DNA of 64,000 nucleotides from G963664585 sp963664585. Its GTDB lineage: Bacteria; Bacillota; Clostridia; Oscillospirales; Ruminococcaceae. The DNA is taken from the NCBI GenBank assembly GCA_963664585.2, contig CAXXEO010000005.1, positions 62,001 through 126,000 of the forward strand. Direction: 5' to 3'. The notes beneath the pieces are model-generated. The model saw only the letters and a list, made by a program, of their open reading frames with translations, did not search any database and was not told the DNA's origin. Made by a program: the position numbers and the translations under genes. Of this stretch, positions 21,395-29,404 are shown in pieces (the stretch's first letter is position 1; each line of letters starts with the position of its first letter).

Positions 21395-21508
21395 GTTTAT
21401 ATCCTCCCAACAAATTTTCAGCCAATTTTACTTGCATTTAAAAATTGTTTCATATCCGCCTGAGCAATTCATGGCCATTGCCTGTTATTCAATGATGTCA
21501 GCCACTTA

Positions 21509-21614
21509 TATAGTTGATTAACTTGAAAACAAGCTTGTGATTTCTTCCCCCGCCGAAGGCGAGGGAAGAAAATGACGTTTTATATATAGCCAGTTTTTAA
21601 GTTAATTGGCTATA
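21509..21614 (+). repeat. Family-1 long palindromic repeat, copy 6
   Basis: It runs from TATAGTTGATTAACTT to AAGTTAATTGGCTATA, with a CCCCCGCC-GAA-GGCGAGGG heart. Copies 6 and 7 lie in the same orientation in one 528-base gap and flank the gatB terminator. Confidence 0.93.
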
Positions 21615-21752
21615 TCAGTACAGCAGATTTAAAATAGATAAATATCTTTATCGTTATTATAGCAGAAAATGGAATTGTTTAAATGGTATCTCTGAATATT
21701 AAAAATGCTAAATTTTACTATGACACCGCTCAATCACGAGACAATTTGCTAT

Positions 21753-21793
21753 ACAAAAATCTCAGGTTGTTGTTTTATAACAGCCTGAGATTT
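21753..21793 (-). terminator. Terminator of the aspS/gatC-gatA-gatB operon
   Basis: Arms AAATCTCAGG (21757-21766) and CCTGAGATTT (21784-21793) pair perfectly, extended by four more pairs. The plus-strand A-run at 21755-21759 becomes a T-run on the minus strand. Family-1 copy 7 separates it from the gatB stop. Confidence 0.75.
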
Positions 21794-21800
21794 GCATATA

Positions 21801-21906
21801 TATAGTTGATTAACTTGAAAACAAGCTTGTGATTTCTTCCCCCGCCGAAGGCGGGGGAAGAAAATGACGTTTTATATATAGCAAGTTTTTAAGTTAATTG
21901 GCTATA
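21801..21906 (+). repeat. Family-1 long palindromic repeat, copy 7
   Basis: Full-length copy with TATAGTTGATTAACTT and AAGTTAATTGGCTATA ends. It lies between the gatB stop and its terminator, so it should be part of the operon's mRNA 3' region. Confidence 0.94.
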
Positions 21907-21922
21907 GTAATCGGCGACATCG

Positions 21923-23350
21923 TTAAATGCTTAATATTTTCAGAAGCAGCTCCTGAATTTTTACCGGATTTCCCTTTCCCTTGGTTTTTGCCATCATCTG
22001 GCCGATCAGCGTCTGTAGAGCCTTTTCTTTTCCGCTTTTATAGTCTTTGACAGACTTTTGATCTACGGTCAGTACCTCGTGAATGTACTCTGCCAGAAGC
22101 ACCTCGTCGCTAATCTGTTCAAGACCCTGTTCGCTTACAAGGGTTTCTGGGTCCTGATCCTTTTGCCACAATTCCAAAATAAGCTTTTTGCCGGTGCCAC
22201 TGTTAATTCTGCCCTCGCCAATAAGGTCCGCCACTGTTGCCAGATGAGCGGGTGCAATAGGAATCTGAGAGCTATCCGGAGGCAAAAGGCGGAATACTTC
22301 CGACAGAATCAGGTTGGCTAACAGCTTGGGCTCGTTGGTTTTCTTTGCGGCGGATTCAAAATAGTCGGCGATTTCCCGCATGTTCACAAGAGTTTCCGCA
22401 TCATAGGCTGTCAGACCATACTGCCGCATATAAATGCTTTTGCGCTGATCGGGAAGCTGGGGGATACTCGCTTGCAGTCGGGCGAGCGTAGCTTTGTCCG
22501 TTTCAATCGGTACAAGATCAGGATCAGGGAAATAACGATAATCATTCGCGTCCTCTTTTTTGCGCATGGAAAATGTTTTTCCTGAAGTTTGGTCATACCG
22601 TCTTGTTTCCTGCACAATAGCCTCACCGGCCTTTACCGCTTCGACCTGCCTGCCAAATTCGTATTCAATCGCCTTTGTAATGAACTGGAACGAGTTGAGG
22701 TTTTTCATTTCCGTACGGGTTCCCAGCTTTTCTTCCCCGCGTTTACGCACAGAGAGATTTACATCACAGCGAAAAGAGCCTTCATTCATCTTGCAATCGG
22801 ATACCCCTGTATACATAAGAATAGCGCGCAGTTTTTGCAAATACGCTTTCGCTTCCCCGGCGCTGCGAATATCAGGCTCTGATACGATCTCGATCAGCGG
22901 TACACCGCAGCGGTTGTAATCAATCAGTGTACCACCGCCCTCTTTATGGACAAGTTTACCTGCATCCTCCTCAATATGGATGCGGGTGATGCCAATTCGT
23001 TTGCTGCCGGTTTCTGATTCGATGTCCAGATATCCACGTGCGCAAAGCGGCAGATCATACTGTGAGATCTGATACGCTTTGGGCAGGTCAGGATAAAAAT
23101 AGTTCTTTCGGTCCTGTTTAGAAAAAGAGGCAATGGTACAATTGGTTGCAAGTCCCGCTTTGATGGCATAGAGGACGACCTGCTCATTTAAAACGGGCAG
23201 CGTACCCGGCAAGCCCATACACACGGGACAGCATTGGCTATTGGGTTCGGCACCAAAGGTAGTGGAGCAATTGCAAAAAATCTTTGTCTCTGTTTTAAGC
23301 TCAACATGTACTTCAAGCCCTATGACCATCTCATACGTTTGATCTATCAT
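21923..23350 (-). CDS. gatB: Asp-tRNA(Asn)/Glu-tRNA(Gln) amidotransferase subunit B
   Basis: GatB binds the misacylated tRNA and activates its side chain with ATP for amidation. The N-terminal GLEVHVELKTETKIFC and the zinc-binding CNCSTTF...CCPVCMG cysteines are present, as are RKNYFYPDLPKAYQISQ and the C-terminal YqeY/GatB helical domain ending QTLIGQMMAKTKGKGNP. Length 475 is standard. It follows gatA by nine bases. It completes a GatCAB complex with GatA and the GatC domain carried by the fused synthetase. Confidence 0.97.
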   Translation of the reverse strand: MIDQTYEMVIGLEVHVELKTETKIFCNCSTTFGAEPNSQCCPVCMGLPGTLPVLNEQVVLYAIKAGLATNCTIASFSKQDRKNYFYPDLPKAYQISQYDLPLCARGYLDIESETGSKRIGITRIHIEEDAGKLVHKEGGGTLIDYNRCGVPLIEIVSEPDIRSAGEAKAYLQKLRAILMYTGVSDCKMNEGSFRCDVNLSVRKRGEEKLGTRTEMKNLNSFQFITKAIEYEFGRQVEAVKAGEAIVQETRRYDQTSGKTFSMRKKEDANDYRYFPDPDLVPIETDKATLARLQASIPQLPDQRKSIYMRQYGLTAYDAETLVNMREIADYFESAAKKTNEPKLLANLILSEVFRLLPPDSSQIPIAPAHLATVADLIGEGRINSGTGKKLILELWQKDQDPETLVSEQGLEQISDEVLLAEYIHEVLTVDQKSVKDYKSGKEKALQTLIGQMMAKTKGKGNPVKIQELLLKILSI

Positions 23351-23359
23351 ATTCGTCTC

Positions 23360-24838
23360 CTATTCCGCCGAAGCTCCGGCCGATTTACTTGGTTTCCAGC
23401 CTGCGGACTGTTCATATGCATAAGCAGTCTTCAGGATCTGCGCTTCAGCAAATGGCTTTCCAATTAGCTGCATTCCCACAGGGAGACCGTCCCTATCCTC
23501 ACCGCACGGTATGGAAATTGCGGGAAGGCCAGCGATATTGACCGGCACGGTACAGATGTCACCCATATACATTTCAAGTGGGTTCGCCGTCTTTTCGCCA
23601 AGCTTATACGCAGTTGTGGGGGCAACCGGAGAAAGAATGACGTCACACTGATCAAAAATACGATTAAAGTCATTGACCACCAGTGTGCGTACCTGAAGAG
23701 CTTTTTTGTAATAGGCGTCATAATAACCGGCACTCAGCGTGAACGAGCCAAGCATGATCCGGCGTTTCACCTCTTTGCCGAAGCCTTCACTGCGGGTCAT
23801 TTTGTAAAGTTCTTCAATATTGCTAAAGTTTTCTGATCGGTATCCATATTTTACACCGTCGAAGCGCGCCAGATTGGAAGAGGCTTCAGCACTGGAAATG
23901 ACATAATAGGCCGGAAGGGCATAGCGGACAGACTCCATTGATACTTCTATCAGCTGCGCACCCAAGCGCTCATATTCCTTCGCCGCCGCAAGAACTTTCT
24001 CTTTAACCTCTTCAGCAATCCCCTCGGAAAAATACTCTTTGGGCACGGCGATTCTGAATCCTTTTACCCCTTGATCCAAGTCTGCCCCAAAATCCTTATA
24101 TTCTCGTTTGACGGAGGTAGTATCCTTTGCATCATATCCGGTAATGGCATTAAGAACCAGCGCACAGTCCCGGACATCACGTGTCAGAGGACCGATCTGG
24201 TCGAGAGAAGAGGCAAAGGCTACCAGCCCATATCGAGAAACCGCACCATAGGTGGGTTTGAGCCCCACTACACCGCAAAAGGCAGCGGGCTGACGGATGG
24301 AGCCACCCGTATCGGAGCCGAGAGCGAAGGCAGCCTCATGGGACGCGACGGCGGCTGCAGAGCCACCAGAGCTTCCTCCGGGAACGCGTTCGATATTTCT
24401 GGGATTGCGCGTGGTTTTATAATAGGAATTCTCCGTCGTTGAACCCATCGCGAATTCGTCCATATTCAGCTTGCCCAGCATGACGACGTCCTCACCCTGG
24501 AGTTTTTCCATCACGGTGGCATCATAAGGCGGGATAAAGTTATTTAGAATTCTTGATCCGCAGGTAGTCAGGGTTCCCTTGGTGCAGATATTGTCTTTTA
24601 TCCCCGCCGGAATTCCAGCAAGGGGGGCAAGCTTTTCCCCATTCTGCCGCTTTCGGTCAACTTCCTCCGCTTTTTTCAGCGCATGATCCGCGGTGACGGT
24701 AAGATAGGCACCGATCTCTTGATCGCTTTTTTCGATCTGACGAAGATAACTTTCGGTAATTTCCACAGCCGAAATCTGTTTGGTTTTTAACTGCTCAGTT
24801 AACTGACATACTGTCAACTCGGTAATATCATTTGTCAT
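23360..24838 (-). CDS. gatA: Asp-tRNA(Asn)/Glu-tRNA(Gln) amidotransferase subunit A
   Basis: GatA is the amidase-signature glutaminase that releases ammonia for tRNA-bound Asp or Glu. The Ser-cisSer-Lys triad region is visible: the Lys in GIKDNICTKG, the GGSSGGSAAAVA loop and SDTGGSIRQPAAFCG. Length 492 is standard. The ATG at 24838 follows a GAAAGGGATGG ribosome site. A 162-base gap with a 10-bp hairpin (24936-24969) separates it from the upstream aspS-gatC fusion; no separate gatC gene lies in that gap. Confidence 0.97.
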   Translation of the reverse strand: MTNDITELTVCQLTEQLKTKQISAVEITESYLRQIEKSDQEIGAYLTVTADHALKKAEEVDRKRQNGEKLAPLAGIPAGIKDNICTKGTLTTCGSRILNNFIPPYDATVMEKLQGEDVVMLGKLNMDEFAMGSTTENSYYKTTRNPRNIERVPGGSSGGSAAAVASHEAAFALGSDTGGSIRQPAAFCGVVGLKPTYGAVSRYGLVAFASSLDQIGPLTRDVRDCALVLNAITGYDAKDTTSVKREYKDFGADLDQGVKGFRIAVPKEYFSEGIAEEVKEKVLAAAKEYERLGAQLIEVSMESVRYALPAYYVISSAEASSNLARFDGVKYGYRSENFSNIEELYKMTRSEGFGKEVKRRIMLGSFTLSAGYYDAYYKKALQVRTLVVNDFNRIFDQCDVILSPVAPTTAYKLGEKTANPLEMYMGDICTVPVNIAGLPAISIPCGEDRDGLPVGMQLIGKPFAEAQILKTAYAYEQSAGWKPSKSAGASAE

Positions 24839-24935
24839 GGGGGTCCATCCCTTTCTGTGTATTGATCCTCTGGCTCAGACTTTGTATTTTTGTCTTTGTT
24901 TCTCCACCAGAAGCGGGAAAATAAGGCGGGATATT

Positions 24936-24969
24936 GCCTGTTTCTTCTATCATTGGCTCAGAAACAGGC
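24936..24969. repeat. Hairpin between aspS-gatC and gatA
   Basis: Perfect arms GCCTGTTTCT and AGAAACAGGC surround a 14-base loop. There is no T-run on the minus strand, so it more likely affects mRNA processing or stability than termination. Confidence 0.5.
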
Positions 24970-25000
24970 TCTATCAGAAAATCAGCAAGGGTCTCGATGT

Positions 25001-27085
25001 CTATTCTACGACCTTGGGGACGTAGATATATCCTGCTTCTTTTGTAGGTGCATTCTGAAGCAACAGATCCCGGTCAAAGGATTTTTCCACCTTGTCTTTG
25101 CGAAACACATTTTGCATCGGTATTACATGGGCCGTGACGGGGACACCCTCGGTGTCAATACCGCCCAGTTGGTTCGCAAAACCGATAATAGCACCCATTT
25201 CCTCCTGCATCACCCTTTTTTCTTCTTCGGAAAGGTTGAGCTTGGCTAGATTGGCCACGTTATCCACGTCTATTTCCGGCGTAGGCCGTCCGCGTTTTCC
25301 AACGCTTTTATCCCCTGTCTGGCGCTGTCCTTGACTTAAATTCAGAATGGTGAGTTGGGCTTCGTCCACCACATCGGGAGCGTTCGTCATCAAGCAAGAG
25401 GCATCCCGCACCTTGGGAAACGCAATGACCTCTCTGAGAGAATCGGCACCCACCATCAACATCACAAGCCGGTCAAGACCAAAGGCAAAACCGCCATGGG
25501 GGGGTGTTCCGTACTGGAACGAATTGACCATAAATCCAAAGCGGGTTTGGATCTCCTCTTTGGAAAAACCAAGGGCTTCAAACATCCTCTGCTGAACATC
25601 CTTTTGGTGGATACGGATGCTTCCGCTTCCCAGCTCAATGCCGTTAAGCACCACATCATAAGCCTGCGCTCTCACCCGTGCCGGATCTGACAACAGATAG
25701 GGCATATCCTCTTTGTAGGGCATGGTAAAGGGATGGTGCATCGCCATAAACCGTTTTTCCTCCTCCGAATATTCAAACTGGGGGAAATCGGTCACAAACA
25801 AAAATTGATAATCTTCTTTGCTGCGAAGGCCCAGGAGGTCGCCCAGATCGAGGCGCAAGCTACCCAAGGTTTTTCGTACAACAGAAATCTTATCTGCGCA
25901 AAAAAGAATGAAATCTCCCGGTTGACCATCTACTGCCCGGATCATCGCCTCAAGCTCTTCCTGTTTAAAGTGCTTGGTAAGAATTGAATAGAGCTCTCCG
26001 TCCTCGCGGATGGCTATCCAGGCCATCCCCTTGGCACCATAACTGAGCGCTTTTCTGGTCAGCTCTTCAATGGTAGTTCTGGTAAAATCGGCACAGTGTT
26101 TCGCATTGATGGCACGAACTGCACCGCCATTGTCGACAACACGGCGAAACACGTCAAAGCTGCATGTAGCAGCGATTTCGCTCAGATCTACGATGGGCAA
26201 GGCAAAGCGCAAATCCGGTTTATCGCTTCCGTACTCGTCCATGGCCTGTTGCCAGGTCAAGCGTGGAAATGCCTCTTTGACGGAAATATGCATAATCTGC
26301 TCAAATATGTGCTTGAAAAGACGCTCCAAATGTTCGAGGATATCCTCCTGCTCAACGAAAGACAGTTCCATATCCACCTGAGTAAACTCCGGCTGGCGAT
26401 CAGCGCGGAGATCTTCATCGCGGAAACATCTGGCAACCTGATAATACTTGTCGATACCACCCACCATCAGAAGCTGCTTGAAGATCTGAGGCGATTGGGG
26501 AAGCGCGTAAAAGGTGCCCGGGTGGAGACGGCTGGGGACCAGATAATCTCTGGCACCCTCCGGTGTGCTCTTGGTAAGAATGGGGGTTTCGACCTCTATA
26601 AAGCCATTGTCCTCCATAAAGTTTCGTATGATTCCAAGCGTTTGCTGGCGAAAGCGAAGGGTTTGCACCATGGCGGGGCGGCGGATGTCCAAAAAACGAT
26701 ATTTTAAGCGCAGATCTTCTCGCACATTAGTACCGTCCTCCAACAAGAAAGGCAGCGGCTGGGCCTCAGAAAGAAGCTGGACACGGCTGGCCCCCAGCTC
26801 AATGGTGCCAGTTGAAATTTTGGCGTTAACTGTTTCCTCATCCCGAATGCGAATAAGCCCGCTTACCGCAATCACAGATTCAGTTTTCAAGCTCTCCGCT
26901 ATGGCAAACTCTTCTTTTGACAGCATCTGCGCATTAAACACGATCTGAAGCGTGCCTTCGCGATCTCTTAAATCGACAAAAACAACACCGCCCATATCTC
27001 TTTTTGTCTGCGCCCATCCCATCACTGTCACAGACTGACCGACATTTTCTTCACGCAATAAACCGCAGTAATTGGTTCTTTTCAT
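25001..27085 (-). CDS. aspS: Aspartyl-tRNA synthetase fused to GatC
   Basis: One uninterrupted frame of about 694 residues. Residues 1 to about 580 form a bacterial AspRS: an OB-fold anticodon domain (VMGWAQTKRDMGGVVFVDLR), class II motif 2 (CFRDEDLRADRQPEF), the GAD insertion domain and motif 3 (GGFAFGLDRLVMLM). After a linker of about 20 residues, the last 92 residues are a complete GatC (VDNVANLAKLNLSEEE, then NVFRKDKVEKSF and a typical C-terminal end with NAPTKEAGYIYVPKVVE). GatC is normally a separate protein of about 95 residues that holds GatA and GatB together. The fusion would tether a probably non-discriminating AspRS, which makes Asp-tRNA(Asn), to the amidotransferase that converts it. 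I chose the ATG at 27085 after GGGAGG; the open frame extends nine codons further. Usual AspRS length is near 590. Confidence 0.95.
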   Translation of the reverse strand: MKRTNYCGLLREENVGQSVTVMGWAQTKRDMGGVVFVDLRDREGTLQIVFNAQMLSKEEFAIAESLKTESVIAVSGLIRIRDEETVNAKISTGTIELGASRVQLLSEAQPLPFLLEDGTNVREDLRLKYRFLDIRRPAMVQTLRFRQQTLGIIRNFMEDNGFIEVETPILTKSTPEGARDYLVPSRLHPGTFYALPQSPQIFKQLLMVGGIDKYYQVARCFRDEDLRADRQPEFTQVDMELSFVEQEDILEHLERLFKHIFEQIMHISVKEAFPRLTWQQAMDEYGSDKPDLRFALPIVDLSEIAATCSFDVFRRVVDNGGAVRAINAKHCADFTRTTIEELTRKALSYGAKGMAWIAIREDGELYSILTKHFKQEELEAMIRAVDGQPGDFILFCADKISVVRKTLGSLRLDLGDLLGLRSKEDYQFLFVTDFPQFEYSEEEKRFMAMHHPFTMPYKEDMPYLLSDPARVRAQAYDVVLNGIELGSGSIRIHQKDVQQRMFEALGFSKEEIQTRFGFMVNSFQYGTPPHGGFAFGLDRLVMLMVGADSLREVIAFPKVRDASCLMTNAPDVVDEAQLTILNLSQGQRQTGDKSVGKRGRPTPEIDVDNVANLAKLNLSEEEKRVMQEEMGAIIGFANQLGGIDTEGVPVTAHVIPMQNVFRKDKVEKSFDRDLLLQNAPTKEAGYIYVPKVVE

Positions 27086-27154
27086 AAATACCTCCCGCAA
27101 TGATGCCATCATACGATAACAGCTTTCTAAACACTTTAAGATTACATTTCTTTC

Positions 27155-27258
27155 TATAGTTGATTAACTTGAAAACAAGCTTGTGATTTCTTCCCCACCG
27201 AAGGCGGGGTAGAAAATGATGTTTTATATATAGCCAGTTTTTAAGTTAATTGGCTATA
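27155..27258 (+). repeat. Family-1 long palindromic repeat, copy 8
   Basis: It runs from TATAGTTGATTAACTT to AAGTTAATTGGCTATA. It lies between the T-box terminator and the aspS start, so it is transcribed as part of the aspS mRNA leader, in the reverse sense. Confidence 0.92.
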
Positions 27259-27334
27259 CGTCACCGTCATGGGGAAGAAATTCAAAGGACAGCCTTTTTG
27301 AATTAAAAATAGTAATAGATTGCTTAAAAAAGAA

Positions 27335-27616
27335 AAACAAAAAAAGCCCTTCATCCCGAATATGGGACGAAAGACTTGCTTCCGTGGTACCACCCAAATA
27401 AACTGCTTTCGCAATTCACTCATTCAACACGGGCCGAGGCCGATGTTTAGCGGTTGTAACGTTCCGCTGACGACTAAGCCTACTTGCCATGCTTTCGGTT
27501 AGCAACTCCGAGATGTTCTTCCACCAAATCTCCGTACCGGATTTTCACCATCGCCGGCTCTCTGTAACTTCACTTTTGGTCTACTCTTCTCATCACAGTT
27601 TTTGATCATTTTATTA
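27335..27616 (-). promoter_or_regulatory. T-box leader controlling aspS-gatC, gatA and gatB
   Basis: On the minus strand the leader starts near 27616. Stem I has the usual GATGAGAAGAGTAG and AGAGAGCCGG elements and ends GGAGTTGCTAACC. The antiterminator carries the T-box core GGGTGGTACCACGG (about 27383-27396), which pairs with the tRNA acceptor end. It is followed by a terminator whose stem contains TCGTCCC and GGGATGA, with a T-run at about 27335-27341. In the specifier position the strand reads GGAAGAACATCTCGGAG. By comparison with T-boxes where the codon follows GAA plus one base, the specifier is AAC (Asn), overlapping a GAA (Glu) triplet. Uncharged tRNA would favour read-through. Confidence 0.93.
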
Positions 27617-27622
27617 TACTAC

Positions 27623-27651
27623 ATTGTAGTGTAGACTTTAAGATTTGTCAA
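27623..27651 (-). promoter_or_regulatory. Promoter of the T-box / aspS operon
   Basis: On the minus strand TTGACA (27651-27646), a 17-base spacer and TACAAT (27628-27623) place the start near 27616, just before the T-box stem I. Confidence 0.65.
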
Positions 27652-27825
27652 CTAGAATTTTATCATAAGTGCATATATTTTATTTGTCTTATCCTTAAGC
27701 GCCCATTGGAAACGATTTTCTAAAGGAACGTGTCTTATTTCACTCTGCCCGCCCCGTCTGGGACGTGGAAAAGGAAATGGTAATCCCAATTCAATAGGTT
27801 GAAGCAGCTTCGAAAATTGGACGGC

Positions 27826-28395
27826 TCAGCTTTCATAGGTTTTAAGAATACCTTCGGCAACTTCCCGCCGGGTCAGGCGCAAATCCATCGCCTGTTTTTC
27901 GATGTATTTATGTGCCTGTGGCTCTGAAATATTCAGATACTGAATTAATACACACTTGGCACGGTCAATGAGTTTGATGTCTTCAATCTTCTGCTGCAGC
28001 TTGACATTTTCGTTTTTCAAACCAAAAATCATTCTTTGGGAAGCGGTAACAAGCTTCAGCGCATGTTTAAAGAGCGGCTTACTCATCGTTTTTGCAATCA
28101 CAAAGACGCCATAGTCCTCTACTTTTGCGGAAATAATATCGGCAATCTCTGTCTTGACGATCAAAATAACGCCCGATGTGGCCGTTTCAGTGATCATTTT
28201 AGCCAGCTCATGACCAAATTCATCCACAAGTGGCGCAATAATAATGATAATTCCATAGCTTTGATCAGTAATAAGCTTTCTTACCTCTTCGCCGCTAGAC
28301 GCCATGGCGATCTGCGAATAGCCGTTAGCCTGTAAAAGCCCTGTCAAAAGCTCTTTCCCTTTGTCTGTACTGGATACAATGAGAATGCTGTCCAT
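27826..28395 (-). CDS. ANTAR-domain regulator with a degenerate receiver
   Basis: About 189 residues: an N-terminal receiver-like domain (SILIVSSTDKGKELL), a coiled-coil linker (NENVKLQQKIEDIKLIDRAK) and a C-terminal ANTAR RNA-binding domain (LIQYLNISEPQAHKYIEKQAMD and RLTRREVAEGIL). ANTAR proteins act as antiterminators that bind paired hairpins in leader RNAs, often of nitrogen genes. Where a receiver would have its phosphoryl-accepting Asp, this protein reads IIIIIAPLVDEFG, so classic phosphorylation is doubtful. It lies next to the split glutamate synthase genes and near glutamine synthetase III, its likely targets. The 27620-27825 stretch downstream has no gene. Confidence 0.85.
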   Translation of the reverse strand: MDSILIVSSTDKGKELLTGLLQANGYSQIAMASSGEEVRKLITDQSYGIIIIIAPLVDEFGHELAKMITETATSGVILIVKTEIADIISAKVEDYGVFVIAKTMSKPLFKHALKLVTASQRMIFGLKNENVKLQQKIEDIKLIDRAKCVLIQYLNISEPQAHKYIEKQAMDLRLTRREVAEGILKTYES

Positions 28396-28521
28396 CTGAT
28401 CACCATCCCTTTAGACAGAGTAAATCACTTCTAAATATTAAGATAATACATTTGTTTGCCATGATATGCAACCTATTTTGCAATTATGTAATACTTACCC
28501 CAAATTAGACGGCAATCATCA

Positions 28522-28556
28522 CTCTGTTTCCCCCGCCCCCGTCAGGAGAAACAGAG
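28522..28556. repeat. Single-copy palindrome upstream of the ANTAR gene
   Basis: Arms CTCTGTTT (28522-28529) and AAACAGAG (28549-28556) enclose a CCCCCGCCCCCGTCAGG heart. It lies in the 286-base gap between the ANTAR gene and the GXGXG gene; nothing else is recognisable there. Confidence 0.55.
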
Positions 28557-28681
28557 GTGCGTTACAGTGTATCCCATCCAGCCTTTCGGACCATTACATG
28601 CTATTCGACAATGAAAATTTTTCTTTCTACACCCATGAGCAGAAAAAGGATAGTAGACGCAATTTATAAACCAGAATAGGT

Positions 28682-29404
28682 TTAATTATATGTATAAAGC
28701 TGTTTATATGGGTTCTTGGTGTCTGGCGTCAACAGATAAAAGGGTTTTGAAAAAACATCGTTTTTGTTAATTCGAAACAATTTGCAAAATTCGTCCAAAT
28801 TGCTTTCAATGGCGCGCAGATCCTCATCGGTCGCCCTGGCCGCCACAACCTGTTTGGGCAAATCATTGGTCAGCTTTTCACACCGCAAATAGATCTTGCC
28901 GCCGTGCATACCTGTTCCACAGAAAAAACCGACTGGTGTTCTTCCTTCTGTTCGTAATCCCAGGACGATAATCGTCCCCCCAGCCTGGTATTCACCCAGA
29001 AAGCTTCCGGCATTTCCGCCAGCAATAATGACAGGGTTTTTCTCTTTGTATGCCTTCATGTGAATGCCGGCCCGGTAGCCGATATTCTCCTTTACAAAGA
29101 TTTTTCCCCCACGCATCGCATAGCCGGTGGCATCGCCCGAAGAGCCATGAATAAAAATGGTCCCTTCGTTCATGGTGTCCCCTGTGGCATCCTGTGCATT
29201 CCCGTGAACCGAGATATTACTGCCGTTGAGATAAGCACCCAGGGCATTGCCGGGGGTTCCGTTGATGACGAGGTTGAGTCCTGAGGAACCACTGCCGATA
29301 TAGCGCTGCCCCATGCAGCCATCAATTGTAATCTTTGCATCGCACGAATCTTTAATCTTCTGATTCAGTTCCTTAAAATGCATCTGATTGGCAATGATAT
29401 TCAT
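28682..29404 (-). CDS. Glutamate synthase GXGXG domain protein
   Basis: A 240-residue protein equal to the C-terminal beta-helix (GXGXG) domain of large glutamate synthase subunits. Repeats such as GSGSSGLNLVING, GNAQDATGDTM and GGNAGSFLGEYQAGG show the glycine pattern. In the classical enzyme this domain is structural and helps hold the glutaminase and FMN domains together. Here it is a separate gene, overlapping the oxidoreductase gene upstream by four bases. It is the last gene of the five-gene cluster starting at 33668. Confidence 0.88.
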   Translation of the reverse strand: MNIIANQMHFKELNQKIKDSCDAKITIDGCMGQRYIGSGSSGLNLVINGTPGNALGAYLNGSNISVHGNAQDATGDTMNEGTIFIHGSSGDATGYAMRGGKIFVKENIGYRAGIHMKAYKEKNPVIIAGGNAGSFLGEYQAGGTIIVLGLRTEGRTPVGFFCGTGMHGGKIYLRCEKLTNDLPKQVVAARATDEDLRAIESNLDEFCKLFRINKNDVFSKPFYLLTPDTKNPYKQLYTYN

